The notes: generated by a model from the letters alone, not told the origin. A stretch of 64,000 bases of DNA from Shewanella marisflavi (GCF_023283925.1 NZ_JAKIKX010000004.1:1-64000); one strand, 5' to 3'; numbered from the stretch's first letter, positions 55,330 through 63,523 are shown. Numbers and translations are program-made.

Positions 55330-56277
55330 ATGAACGTTTTTTGTAAAACACTACTCGCTTCTGCGCTAGCTACTGCCACTCTTGCTTCTGCACACGCTGC
55401 AGATCCTTTGACTGTTTACGGCAAACTAAACGTAACGGCTCAATCCAACGATGTAGATGGTGATGCAACGACGACTATTCAGAGCAACGCTTCTCGCTTT
55501 GGCGTGAAGGGGGCTTTCGAGCTAAGCAGCTCGCTGGAAGCTTTCTACACTGTTGAGTATGAAGTGGACACTGGTGATGACGTTAAGGAAAACTTCAAGG
55601 CTCGTAACCAGTTCGTTGGTGTAAAAGGTAACTTCGGTGCTGTTTCTATTGGCCGTAATGACACCATGCTTAAGATTTCACAAGGTAAAGTTGATCAGTT
55701 CAACGACCTGTCTGGTGACCTGAAAAACCTGTTCAAGGGTGAAAACCGCATTGAACAAACAGCGACTTACATGACGCCTAATTGGAGTGGTTTCAAGTTA
55801 GGTGTGACCTATGCTGCTGAAGGCGCAAGCTCACAGTATGGACAAGACGGTTTCAGTGTTGCCGCAATGTACGGTGATGCCAAGCTGAAAAAGACCCCAG
55901 TATTTGCCTCTATTGCCTATGATGCTGACGTTAAAGGCTACGAAGTTGTTCGTGCCACCATTCAAGGTAAGGTTGCAGGCCTGAAGCTTGGCGGTATGTA
56001 CCAGCAGCAGGAAGAGACTTATAAGAAAGATGGTACTGAGGTTGTCGGTGCAGACAGCAAGACGGGTTACCTGTTTAGCGCATCTTACACAATTGATGCG
56101 GCAGTATTAAAAGGTCAGTATCAAGACATGGAAGATAAAGGTGATTCTTGGTCAGTCGGTATTGATTATAAGCTAGGTAAGCCAACTAAAGTGCTGGCAT
56201 TCTACACTAACCGTGATTTTGAAGGTGACGACACTACCGATAAGTTCTTTGGCGTAGGTCTAGAACACAAGTTCTAA
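55330..56277 (+). CDS. Gram-negative general porin
   Basis: 315 aa from ATG 55330 (AAAGGA 7 bases upstream; ATG 55327 is also possible). A signal peptide ending AHA is followed by a 16-strand-type porin pattern: DPLTVYGKLNVTAQ, SRFGVKGAFELSSSLEAFYTVEYEVD, FVGVKGNFGAVSIGR, and the terminal Phe (EHKF) needed for outer-membrane insertion. It is immediately upstream of phoB, so a role in phosphate uptake is tempting, but it has its own terminator and only a weak PhoB-like half-site upstream. Confidence 0.9.
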   Translation: MNVFCKTLLASALATATLASAHAADPLTVYGKLNVTAQSNDVDGDATTTIQSNASRFGVKGAFELSSSLEAFYTVEYEVDTGDDVKENFKARNQFVGVKGNFGAVSIGRNDTMLKISQGKVDQFNDLSGDLKNLFKGENRIEQTATYMTPNWSGFKLGVTYAAEGASSQYGQDGFSVAAMYGDAKLKKTPVFASIAYDADVKGYEVVRATIQGKVAGLKLGGMYQQQEETYKKDGTEVVGADSKTGYLFSASYTIDAAVLKGQYQDMEDKGDSWSVGIDYKLGKPTKVLAFYTNRDFEGDDTTDKFFGVGLEHKF

Positions 56278-56322
56278 ATTATTGATAAATAAGAGTCACC
56301 CGCGAGTCGGGTACTTGATAAA

Positions 56323-56345
56323 GGGAGGCTGATGCCTCCCTTTTT
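56323..56345 (+). terminator. Terminator between porin gene and phoB
   Basis: GGGAGGC / GCCTCCC stem with TGAT loop, then five T, 45 bases past the porin stop. It implies that phoB has its own promoter. Confidence 0.85.
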
Positions 56346-56346
56346 A

Positions 56347-56388
56347 GTGTAAGATTTATGACAAAATTAGCCGTTTTATGACAAACTA
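56347..56388. promoter_or_regulatory. PhoB-box-like repeats upstream of phoB
   Basis: TTTATGACAAA occurs twice, 20 bases apart (from 56355 and 56375). On the minus strand the left copy reads TTGTCAT-AAAT-CTTACAC (56364 to 56347), close to the PhoB consensus (C/T)TGTCAT-N4-CTGTCA(T/C). Orientation is opposite to phoB and the 20-base period is off the usual 11 or 22, so autoregulation by PhoB is plausible but not certain. Confidence 0.5.
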
Positions 56389-56464
56389 GCCCGGCGGTTT
56401 CATAATTTTGTAATAAAAAAGACCAATAATGGACACGTGGGAATTCACAGATAGAAGATCGCAT

Positions 56465-57154
56465 ATGACTGCTAGGATTTTGATAGTTGAAGATGAGCTA
56501 GCCATCCGAGAGATGTTAGCTTTTGTTTTAGAACAACATGGATTCACGACAACTACAGCAGAGGATTTCGACTCGGCATTGGATATGTTGTCAGAGCCCT
56601 ATCCAGATTTGGTATTGCTTGATTGGATGTTCCCAGGTGGAAGTGGTATCCAGTTAGCGAAGAAGCTACGCCAGGATGAGTTTACTCGTCACATCCCGGT
56701 TATCATGCTGACGGCGCGTGGTGAAGAGGAAGATAAGGTCAAAGGGCTCGAGGTGGGCGCCGATGATTATATCACCAAGCCCTTCTCACCTAAGGAGCTG
56801 GTGGCACGTATCAAGGCGGTTATGCGCCGTGCTGCGCCGACGGCTCTGGAAGAGCCAATTGACGTACAAGGATTGGTACTCGATCCTGTGAGCCACCGCG
56901 TGACGGTAGGTGAGCAGGTGCTTGAGATGGGACCGACCGAATTTAGGTTGCTCCATTTCTTCATGACCCATCCCGAGCGCGTCTATAGCCGCGAGCAGCT
57001 GTTGGACAACGTTTGGGGCACCAATGTGTATGTCGAAGACAGAACTGTCGATGTGCATATTCGTCGACTGCGTAAGGCGGTAGAACCGTCGAACCATGAT
57101 CGCCTAATTCAAACCGTTCGTGGGGCGGGGTATCGTTTTTCGACCCGTCTATAG
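56465..57154 (+). CDS. phoB: Phosphate regulon response regulator PhoB
   Basis: 229 aa from ATG 56465, the E. coli length. Receiver domain ([16 protein letters not shown], phospho-acceptor Asp in [10 protein letters not shown] at about 54, Thr in LTARG, Lys in YITKPF) and an OmpR-type winged helix (about 128-229). PhoB activates phosphate-starvation genes. It precedes phoR with a 282-base gap that contains two hairpins, which is unusual for this normally tight pair. Confidence 0.95.
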   Translation: MTARILIVEDELAIREMLAFVLEQHGFTTTTAEDFDSALDMLSEPYPDLVLLDWMFPGGSGIQLAKKLRQDEFTRHIPVIMLTARGEEEDKVKGLEVGADDYITKPFSPKELVARIKAVMRRAAPTALEEPIDVQGLVLDPVSHRVTVGEQVLEMGPTEFRLLHFFMTHPERVYSREQLLDNVWGTNVYVEDRTVDVHIRRLRKAVEPSNHDRLIQTVRGAGYRFSTRL

Positions 57155-57189
57155 GGCCTGTATATTTGTGGCTTACTTTATGTTCAGGC

Positions 57190-57228
57190 TAAACACCTTT
57201 AAGCGGTAGTAATGAGAAAAGGTGTTTA
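57190..57228. repeat. 11-bp inverted repeat in the phoB-phoR gap
   Basis: TAAACACCTTT at 57190-57200 pairs perfectly with AAAGGTGTTTA at 57218-57228. No T run follows, so it is not a clear terminator; it could be an RNA-processing or regulatory hairpin. Confidence 0.5.
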
Positions 57229-57381
57229 GATGACCCTTAGGGGCAGCGGCTATTATCTCTTTTTTTCAGTAATCGCATGATGATATCGAGTAAGGATATT
57301 ACTCATGTTTAGCCTTGAAAAAACATAATAGCGCGCTGCAGACACATACAGCAAAGGTCAACAGACCCTAGCAAATGGATA

Positions 57382-57413
57382 GGCACAAGAGGCAATATAA
57401 GCTATCTTGTGCC
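57382..57413. repeat. 9-bp inverted repeat just before phoR
   Basis: GGCACAAGA at 57382-57390 pairs perfectly with TCTTGTGCC at 57405-57413, ending 23 bases before the phoR ATG. It could form a leader hairpin close to the ribosome site. Confidence 0.5.
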
Positions 57414-57436
57414 CATTCGCTCACTATGGCTTATCT

Positions 57437-58735
57437 ATGTTTGATTCATATTCAGGGTATCAACTACTCACTCGACTAGTGATATATCTACTGCTCTGTC
57501 TTGCCGTTGGATTACTCATAAATCAAGTGCTGTGGATCATGTTGCTCGGCAGCCTCGCCTTGCTCGCCTGGCACTATAAACAGATATCTAGACTCAATTA
57601 TTGGCTATGGCGCGATAAGCGTCTGACACCGCCCAATGGCAGTGGCAGCTGGGAAGGGGTGTTTAATGGTATCTATCGCCTGCAAGGGAAAAACAGAAAG
57701 CGCGTTAGTCAGTTAGCCTATCTTCTCGCCCGTTTCAGACAGGGGGCCGAGGCATTGCCCGATGCGGCTGTGGTGCTCGATTCAGAAAACAATATTGCCT
57801 GGTGTAATAAGCTGGCACAGCTGCTACTTGGCCTGGTATGGCCCCAAGATAATGGTCAGCGGATCGACAACCTAATCCGTCACCCTGACTTTGCTAAATA
57901 CCTAAGGCAAGCCGATTTCGATGAGCCATTCGAGTTGATCGATACCCATAGCGATGGCCGAGTGTTAGAGATACGCATCATGGACTATGGCTCGGGGCAA
58001 CGTTTGCTTATTGCCAGGGACATTACCCGTATTCGGCAACTTGAAGGGATGCGCAAGGAGTTTGTGGCCAACGTCTCTCACGAGCTCAAGACGCCGCTGA
58101 CGGTGTTGCAAGGATACCTCGAGATGATGCAGGGGATGGCTGAGCCAGATTCGCCCAATCTCAAGGCGGTTTCACAGATGCAGCAACAAACCAATCGCAT
58201 GCGATCTATGGTCGAGCAGCTGCTGGTGTTGTCGCGCATCGAAGATGGCAGCGCCGTTAACCTGGAGACCAAGGTGAATATGGGGCACCTCATCGATACC
58301 TTAAAAGAGGAAGCACTGGCCTTGGCCATGGATCAGTATGAGCTGACGATTCAGGCCGAACCCGGGCTGAACCTCTATGGCAGTGAGGTGCAGTTACGAA
58401 GTGCCTGCTCTAACTTGGTGTCTAATGCGATTCGTTATACGGAGCCCGGCGGCAAGATCACCATCTGCTGGAAACGGGTGCCTCTGGGGGCCGAATTTAG
58501 CGTGACCGATACGGGAGAGGGGATAGCGCCCCAGCACCTTACCCGACTGACCGAGCGCTTTTATCGGGTCGACAGCGCCCGTTCGCGTCAAAGTGGTGGA
58601 ACCGGACTTGGCTTGGCCATTACTAAGCACGCCCTTAGTCACCATCAGAGCGATCTCATGATTGAGAGTAAGCTAGGTGTGGGGAGTCGCTTTAGTTTTA
58701 TCATTCCTAATCACCTGCTCGATATACAGCGTTAG
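57437..58735 (+). CDS. phoR: Phosphate regulon sensor kinase PhoR
   Basis: 432 aa from ATG 57437. Two N-terminal membrane helices (about 10-48), a charged linker, a PAS domain (about 85-190, LPDAAVVLDSENNIAWCNKLAQ) and the histidine kinase core: H-box FVANVSHELKTPL, N-box SNLVSNAIRYTEPGG, G1 DTGEGIAP and G2 GGTGLGLAI. It closely follows the E. coli PhoR layout. It senses phosphate state through PstSCAB/PhoU and phosphorylates PhoB. No clear Shine-Dalgarno lies before the ATG. A strong terminator follows. Confidence 0.95.
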   Translation: MFDSYSGYQLLTRLVIYLLLCLAVGLLINQVLWIMLLGSLALLAWHYKQISRLNYWLWRDKRLTPPNGSGSWEGVFNGIYRLQGKNRKRVSQLAYLLARFRQGAEALPDAAVVLDSENNIAWCNKLAQLLLGLVWPQDNGQRIDNLIRHPDFAKYLRQADFDEPFELIDTHSDGRVLEIRIMDYGSGQRLLIARDITRIRQLEGMRKEFVANVSHELKTPLTVLQGYLEMMQGMAEPDSPNLKAVSQMQQQTNRMRSMVEQLLVLSRIEDGSAVNLETKVNMGHLIDTLKEEALALAMDQYELTIQAEPGLNLYGSEVQLRSACSNLVSNAIRYTEPGGKITICWKRVPLGAEFSVTDTGEGIAPQHLTRLTERFYRVDSARSRQSGGTGLGLAITKHALSHHQSDLMIESKLGVGSRFSFIIPNHLLDIQR

Positions 58736-58754
58736 TCAGGGTAAGCTTGCTCAC

Positions 58755-58781
58755 ACGCCGTCATTATTGACGGCGTTTTTT
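58755..58781 (+). terminator. Terminator after phoR
   Basis: ACGCCGTCA / TGACGGCGT 9-bp stem, TTAT loop, then a T run. It separates phoR from the PstS-like gene. Confidence 0.88.
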
Positions 58782-58873
58782 ATGGCGGCCAACCATGACG
58801 CAATCTTGACGATTTAATGTCAAACTCAATATAAAGAGGTGAAAATCGGCGTTTACGACAAGTTTATTAGCAG

Positions 58874-58913
58874 TTGTCATCTAAGTGTCACATCACAGTC
58901 ATAGACTTGTCAC
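58874..58913 (+). promoter_or_regulatory. Tandem Pho boxes of the PstS-like gene
   Basis: Four half-sites follow each other in exact 11-bp phase: TTGTCAT (58874), GTGTCAC (58885), CAGTCAT (58896) and TTGTCAC (58907), each separated by 4 bases. The PhoB consensus is two CTGTCAT units 4 bases apart, so this is two adjacent boxes. The array ends 70 bases before the ATG, a good place for activation. Confidence 0.9.
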
Positions 58914-58983
58914 TGTTGCGATTGATACTAGCTGCAACTTAAATGAAACGAGTAAGCAAGTCCGCTTAACACTGGAGCATAGA

Positions 58984-59955
58984 ATGAAACTTAAACAGCT
59001 TGTCGGTGCGGTGAGTTTAACAGCCGCTAGTGTATTCTCAGCAGCCTCTGTGGCCGCTCTTGATCCATCACTGCCAACTTATGAGAAGAGCAGCGGTGTA
59101 TCAGGTAACCTATCTTCTGTAGGTTCAGACACTTTAGCCAACATGATGACCCTATGGGCGGAAGAGTACAAAGAGATGTACCCTAACGTTAACATTCAGA
59201 TTCAAGCCGCGGGTTCTTCTACTGCGCCACCAGCACTGACTGAAGGTACTTCACAGTTCGGCCCTATGAGCCGTAAGATGAAGCCTAACGAAATCGAAGC
59301 CTTTGAAAAGCATTACGGTTACCAGCCAACAGCTATCCGTGTTGCTATCGATGCCCTGGCGGTATTCGTACACAAGGATAACCCAATCAAGGGCCTAAGC
59401 ATCGAGCAGATCGACGGTATCTTCTCTGCAACACACAAGTGTGGTGGTAGCGATGTTCAGCGTTGGAGCGATGTAGGCTTGGACGGTTCTTGGGCGGCTA
59501 AAGACGTACAGCTATATGGTCGTAACTCAGTATCTGGTACTTACGGTTACTTCAAGAAGAAGGCTCTTTGTAAGGGCGACTTCAAGGCTAACGTGAACGA
59601 GCAGCCTGGTTCTGCATCAGTGGTTCAGTCAGTTTCTCAATCACTTAACGCTATCGGTTACTCAGGTATCGGTTATAAGACAGCAGGTGTGAAAGCGGTT
59701 GCTATCTCTAAGAAGGGTGACAACTTTATCGAAGCGACTGCCGCTAACGCCGCTGACGGTAGCTACCCACTATCACGTTACCTGTACGTATACGTGAACA
59801 AGCATCCTAACAAAGATTTGGCACCACTTGAGCGTGAATTCCTGCGCTTCGTACTGTCAAAGCAGGGTCAGCAAATCGTAATGAAAGACGGTTATGTACC
59901 ACTACCACGTAGTGTGACAGCTAAAGACCTGGAAAAAGCGGGTATCCGTCTGTAA
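58984..59955 (+). CDS. PstS-like periplasmic phosphate-binding protein
   Basis: 323 aa from ATG 58984 (GGAG 8 bases upstream); an upstream in-frame start at 58885 lies inside the Pho boxes and is rejected. Signal peptide to about residue 25, then a PstS-type fold: [39 protein letters not shown], and [14 protein letters not shown] carry the anion-binding Ser/Arg-rich loops. Strong tandem Pho boxes and the preceding phoBR support phosphate binding. pstCAB is not adjacent, so it may serve a distant transporter. A gene symbol pstS is reasonable but not proven. Confidence 0.85.
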   Translation: MKLKQLVGAVSLTAASVFSAASVAALDPSLPTYEKSSGVSGNLSSVGSDTLANMMTLWAEEYKEMYPNVNIQIQAAGSSTAPPALTEGTSQFGPMSRKMKPNEIEAFEKHYGYQPTAIRVAIDALAVFVHKDNPIKGLSIEQIDGIFSATHKCGGSDVQRWSDVGLDGSWAAKDVQLYGRNSVSGTYGYFKKKALCKGDFKANVNEQPGSASVVQSVSQSLNAIGYSGIGYKTAGVKAVAISKKGDNFIEATAANAADGSYPLSRYLYVYVNKHPNKDLAPLEREFLRFVLSKQGQQIVMKDGYVPLPRSVTAKDLEKAGIRL

Positions 59956-59975
59956 GACTACCGCTTGATATAGAA

Positions 59976-60000
59976 AAGGCCTCCTAGTGAGGCCTTTTTT
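59976..60000 (+). terminator. Terminator after the PstS-like gene
   Basis: AAGGCCTC / GAGGCCTT stem, 5-base loop, then a T run. Confidence 0.88.
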
Positions 60001-60318
60001 GTCTTCCAAATAAGACGATATTTTGTTTGCTTGAGTCGTATTTGACTGCAATCTCATTTGTTGAGTGTGTTTGAATGGCTCACCTTCATGGCAAGTTAAC
60101 GCCTGCCGGGCGGGTGCTGTACATGGAAGTATCAATGTCGCGGTCACATGGTCAGTGATGTTCCATACATTACTCTGACATTTCCCACATCCCTATGGGT
60201 CAGATGTGATGGAGCGACGTATGTGCAGATTGTTAGAAGTTGAAACGTCAACCTGAGGATTAGCTTGATAGGTTTTTGATGGTCAATCCATTACTGTTAC
60301 TAATAGCCTGCGGCTCGC

Positions 60319-60411
60319 TGATGTGCAGATACATCTGCTACACGCCGTGCATCCGTCCGTGGAGGCTCGACGATGGCATCCCTGCCATCGACGTCCGCAG
60401 ATGCATCTACA
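60319..60411. repeat. Palindrome-rich repeat element
   Basis: Three dyads follow each other: GCAGATACATCTGC (60325-60338), CGATGGCA/TGCCATCG (60371-60390, loop of 4) and GCAGATGCATCTAC (60397-60410). The two outer motifs are near copies. The unit looks like a REP/MITE-type intergenic repeat, but copy number cannot be seen from one window. Confidence 0.55.
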
Positions 60412-60648
60412 CTTGGTATCTAACGTATCTTCGATTTGGCCGTGTTTGGGGGTGACAAAGGGAATGAAAAAGCTGATTTGGTTTTGCCCCGAAGTGAGTT
60501 GTTGGTCAGCCAGTAAATCGCAAAATTACTACTCAATAATTTCTTATCTAAGTCCTGTTTGTGCGATTCACCACAAGAAGTAGAAACTGGACAGATACAC
60601 AGTCATATTTAAATTATGTGACTTTTGGGTGATTTTAAGCCTAAATTC

Positions 60649-60879
60649 GTGCGCGTTTTGCCGTTGTTGATGATGTAAACCATCTTAAAATCAACTGATT
60701 GCAATCCTTGTCAAGTAGATAATAGGTTTGGAAAAAGCGCATGCGCGTTTTTCCAGATGGATTACTTATATGAAAAGCGGCAAAATGTTGATAAGTTCAT
60801 TACATACAGATAGTTAACTGTGCGCGTTTTCACTGGTCCAACGAGGTAAATGCGCATGCGCACTAATAAAATGTTATGA
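60649..60879. repeat. GCGCATGCGC / GTGCGCGTTTT cluster at the left edge of the cassettes
   Basis: GTGCGCGTTTT occurs at 60649-60659 and 60820-60830. GCGCATGCGC sits inside a larger dyad at 60730-60754 (GGAAAAA..TTTTTCC arms) and inside TGCGCATGCGCA at 60851-60862. TAAC at 60815 with GTTA at 60873 and GTGCGC with GCGCAC form nested pairs, so the last 65 bases can fold like a recombination site. It could be an attI-like or attC-like site. Confidence 0.5.
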
Positions 60880-61196
60880 GTATTGATATGGAATACAGTG
60901 TTCATTTTTCACTGACTATTCAAAGTCTTGATGGTTCGAAAGCGGCATCGTTCGGTAAGCGAATGACGCTGCCGTTTGTGCCATTTATAGGTCTGCGATT
61001 GGCGGAGAGAGAAGGAGCCACTGATCCCGTGGTATCTGTGGTTTGGTCCGCATTAGATCAGGAGTTCCGCTGTCATATCGACTCCTCAGAAGTTGAAATG
61101 GCCGACGGCTACGATTTGGACATGGCCTTTCTGATCGACCAAGCAAAAGCCAATGGCTGGGAAGGAGCTGGTCGTATTTATGACACCAACTCATAA
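60876..61196 (+). CDS. Hypothetical protein, 106 aa, cassette gene 1
   Basis: ATG at 60876 overlaps the cassette core (GTTATGA); ATG 60888 is an alternative. Neither has a good Shine-Dalgarno, common for cassette genes. The product is a soluble, mixed alpha/beta protein (MEYSVHFSLTIQSLDGSKA.., GLRLAEREGA.., ending IYDTNS) without signal peptide. I do not recognise the family. The stop lies in the first bases of the attC-like site. Function unknown. Confidence 0.6.
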   Translation: MSIDMEYSVHFSLTIQSLDGSKAASFGKRMTLPFVPFIGLRLAEREGATDPVVSVVWSALDQEFRCHIDSSEVEMADGYDLDMAFLIDQAKANGWEGAGRIYDTNS

Positions 61197-61274
61197 CAAG
61201 GCCATTAAGGTCGTTCCGGGCCGATGGCCCTCCACCGGACGGCTTTCAGCCGCCGCTTATGGCTGGCGTTAGCT
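61191..61274 (+). repeat. attC-like site of cassette 1
   Basis: Ends TAAC..(61194) and ..GGCGTTAGCT. Inner arms AAGGCCAT and ATGGCTGG are complementary in part, and the middle holds GGGCC-GAT-GGCCC and CGGC-TTTCA-GCCG hairpins. It shares CAAGGCCAT and GGCGTTA with the second site. Confidence 0.65.
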
Positions 61275-61296
61275 CTATAACAGAAATGGTAACCGA

Positions 61297-61914
61297 ATGA
61301 ATGATCTATATACTCAAGTGATCACCGTCTTTTTAGGTTTTTTTGCCATCATGAATCCTATCGCTAATACCGCAGCCTTTGCTGGTCTGGTAGGAGGTAA
61401 AAGCAAAGCAGAGCAAATTAAAATTGCATCGAAAGCACTCATTATTACATTTATTGTAATTCTATCTTTTGCTCTACTTGGAAAGGCAATTTTTCATTTA
61501 TTTAGCATCACCATCTCCGCATTGAGGATAACTGGGGGCATTTTGGTGTTTCTTGTCGGGTATCACATGCTTAATGGGCATAGTTCCAAGATGCATTCAG
61601 CTGAAGGTAGTGAAGAAACGGATATCGCGGTATCGCCCCTGGCAGTCCCTCTTCTTGCTGGGCCTGGAACCATAGCAACGGCAATGAATTATTCTTCCTC
61701 AGGAGGAATAGCGGGGATATTAGTGACTGTTTCTGTATTTGCAGTTATGTGTCTTATCACTTTCGTCTGCTTTATTTTTAGTTCAAAGATTCTGGCAGTA
61801 ATAGGTGAAAGTGGTCTTAGTATTGTCACTCGACTAATGGGGCTAATTCTTGCTGTCATGGGAACGCAAATGGTGATTACTGGGGTAACCACTGTTGTCA
61901 GTAACATCAGCTAG
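61297..61914 (+). CDS. MarC-family inner-membrane protein, cassette gene 2
   Basis: 205 aa, six membrane helices. The N-terminal FFAIMNPIANTAAFAGLVGG and the central SPLAVPLLAGPGTIATAM motifs are typical of MarC/YchE/YhgN proteins, whose function is not settled (they are not proven drug pumps). The loop HSSKMHSAEGSEETD lies between helices 3 and 4. The stop TAG lies in the attC-like site at 61909-61982. MarC genes are usually chromosomal, so a cassette copy is notable. Confidence 0.85.
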   Translation: MNDLYTQVITVFLGFFAIMNPIANTAAFAGLVGGKSKAEQIKIASKALIITFIVILSFALLGKAIFHLFSITISALRITGGILVFLVGYHMLNGHSSKMHSAEGSEETDIAVSPLAVPLLAGPGTIATAMNYSSSGGIAGILVTVSVFAVMCLITFVCFIFSSKILAVIGESGLSIVTRLMGLILAVMGTQMVITGVTTVVSNIS

Positions 61915-61982
61915 CAAGGCCATCCCAAATCGCCCTTCAGGCAGGACGTCGCTGACGCTCCGCTTTTTTAGTGGCGTTATCA
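61909..61982 (+). repeat. attC-like site of cassette 2
   Basis: Begins AGCTAGCAAGGCCAT and ends AGTGGCGTTATCA. It shares CAAGGCCAT near the left and GGCGTTA at the right with the site at 61191-61274. The central part can fold through GCGTC-type arms. Weaker than the first site. Confidence 0.55.
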
Positions 61983-62537
61983 CATAGAAAACTCACATAT
62001 ATAGATCTGAGGTTCTAACTCGGTGTGAACACAGTTATGACCTTGTGAGGCACATCCATTTATTGACATCTATGTCTAACGCCCTGTTTGGCATCCATGT
62101 CTCTTGTTCATAGGTATGAAGCTTGGCATCAGTCACTGTGTCACAAATGTGTTTGCACATAAGCCTGCCGCAGGCAATTCAAAACCATGAAGGTAAATGT
62201 CGGCAAATTCAGGATAAAAAAAAGCGACCTTGATGAGGTCGCTCTAAGTTCCAAATTCGGAATCTAAGGATAGTTGCGCTAGAAACTATCTAAAGGGAAT
62301 GATGATGAACGGTCAACACACTGATGATTAATTAAGACCTGTCACTGGATTAACTAATCGATGCAAATTCTGTTCATATAATCAGAGTACTTTCATCGGG
62401 TTTAGTTCAGAAAATTTTTTAAATATTTTCATATTTTTCAAAAAACCTCATTAAATCAATTAAAAAACTTCATGTTAAGCCTTGCCTAAAGTAGGCTTGG
62501 GTATCTGATTCATTCGCGACTTTAGGGACAATCTTCC
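61915..62537. other. Non-coding stretch with several hairpins
   Basis: Apart from the second attC-like site and the minus-strand RNA candidate (62216-62290), I see no gene. The rest is AT-rich, with AAGCCT/AGGCTT arms at 62477-62498 shortly before the esterase gene. Confidence 0.45.
62216..62290 (-). ncRNA. Candidate small RNA with its own terminator
   Basis: On the minus strand three dyads follow each other: GATAGTT/AACTATC (62290-62269), TTCC/GGAA (62262-62249) and AGCGACCT/AGGTCGCT (62243-62223), the last followed by about eight T, a complete terminator with no minus-strand gene upstream. TTGACC (62316-62311) and TTAGAT (62293-62288), 17 bases apart, could be a promoter, though its -10 is weak and the start would fall in the first dyad. 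Without expression data it remains a candidate. Confidence 0.4.
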
Positions 62538-63512
62538 ATGAAATCTTCTTTCCTAACTGTGCCATTCGCGCCATTAACCATATTCTGCGTGAGTATCACA
62601 TCCTTCTGCCTAGCCGCTGAGCCGATAAAAGCTGAGCAGATAAATGCCGGGCAGATAGTGGCAGGAGAGAGGGCGGCAGGGGAGAGCGCTTTAAGTGCGA
62701 TTGAGCTAGGAAAGGTTGAAATCTCCCGCACTCAGGTCTTTGAGCTCACAGACCCCGTGAGTAAGCGGGTGTATCCACTTTGGGTCAAGTTACCGCGCTC
62801 TTATCAGCCTGATAGCACGAGGCGTTATCCTGTGATCTATGTGTCCGATGCGCCTTACGCCTTTCAGATCGTCTCGGGCATGACCCGCTTTCCCATGAAT
62901 AGCGGCAAGATGCGTGAGGCCATCATAGTCGGGCTCTCCTATGCCAAAGGAGATAAGGGGCCGCAGAGCCGAGTGCGCGACTATACCCCATTCACCGATA
63001 CAGATTGGAAGCTGACCACTGGCGGCGCCAGCCACTACGCAGATTATCTGCAGACTCAGGTTTTGCCCTTCATGGCCGAGCACTACCGGGTGGATGACAA
63101 GGAGCGCACCTTCGTGGGCAACTCGCTCGGTGGCCTGCTGGGTGCCTATCTGCTGCTTGAACGGCCGAATCTGTTTGCTAATTATGTGCTGGGCAGTCCG
63201 TCGGTGTGGTTTAAAGGCGAGCAGATCTTATCCCTGAAGGCCAAGGAGAGAGCCAAGGAGAAACAGCTGCTAAAACGCCGGATCTTTTTGGCGGTCGGCG
63301 CGCTGGAGACGCCGGATAAAGGTGACATGCAACACGACATGGTGGCCGGGGCGGATAAACTTAGGGCGCATTTAAAGCATCAGCTAGGCGATCTCATAGA
63401 GCTGGAGTCGCTCACCATTGAGGGAGCGCGTCACGAAATCGCCTTTCCCACCACGGCGAGCCAAGGCCTTTATTGGCTCTTGGCACGTGATGGTCAAAAC
63501 AGCACTCGGTAA
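62538..63512 (+). CDS. Secreted alpha/beta-hydrolase esterase (COG2819/IroE-like)
   Basis: 324 aa, AGGGA before the ATG. Signal peptide to about residue 27, then a spacer with three related short units (AEQINAGQIVAGERAAGES), then a putative esterase domain: YPVIYVSDAPYAFQ, GNSLGGLLGAYLLL (nucleophile Ser about 195), and a late GARHEIAFP His segment. The fold is that of siderophore or S-formylglutathione-type esterases. Substrate unknown. It converges with the M9 collagenase gene, 11 bases apart. Confidence 0.82.
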   Translation: MKSSFLTVPFAPLTIFCVSITSFCLAAEPIKAEQINAGQIVAGERAAGESALSAIELGKVEISRTQVFELTDPVSKRVYPLWVKLPRSYQPDSTRRYPVIYVSDAPYAFQIVSGMTRFPMNSGKMREAIIVGLSYAKGDKGPQSRVRDYTPFTDTDWKLTTGGASHYADYLQTQVLPFMAEHYRVDDKERTFVGNSLGGLLGAYLLLERPNLFANYVLGSPSVWFKGEQILSLKAKERAKEKQLLKRRIFLAVGALETPDKGDMQHDMVAGADKLRAHLKHQLGDLIELESLTIEGARHEIAFPTTASQGLYWLLARDGQNSTR

Positions 63513-63523
63513 GAGGCTTAGCC

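Larger units (their letters stand above)
59956..60875. other. Long non-coding stretch with repeats before the cassettes
   Basis: 920 bases without a gene I can support. It holds the PstS-gene terminator, a palindrome-rich repeat (60319-60411) and the GCGCATGCGC cluster (60649-60879). A reading frame at 60323-60583 runs through the palindromes and is rejected. Confidence 0.5.
60873..61982 (+). mobile_element. Two integron-type gene cassettes without an integrase
   Basis: Two single-gene units, each ending in a structured site with GTT(A) core ends, lie head to tail: 60873-61268 (106-aa gene) and 61268-61976 (MarC gene). Core triplets are at 60873 (GTTATGA), 61268 (GTTAGCT) and 61976 (GTTATCA). 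Both stop codons fall at the start of the following attC-like site, as in classic cassettes. No intI gene is visible in the window, so this would be an attC cluster lacking an integrase. Confidence 0.65.

Noticed and set aside
60323..60583. 86-aa plus-strand frame rich in His, Trp and Cys
   Set aside because: Its first third is built from the palindromic repeat and there is no ribosome site or family likeness.
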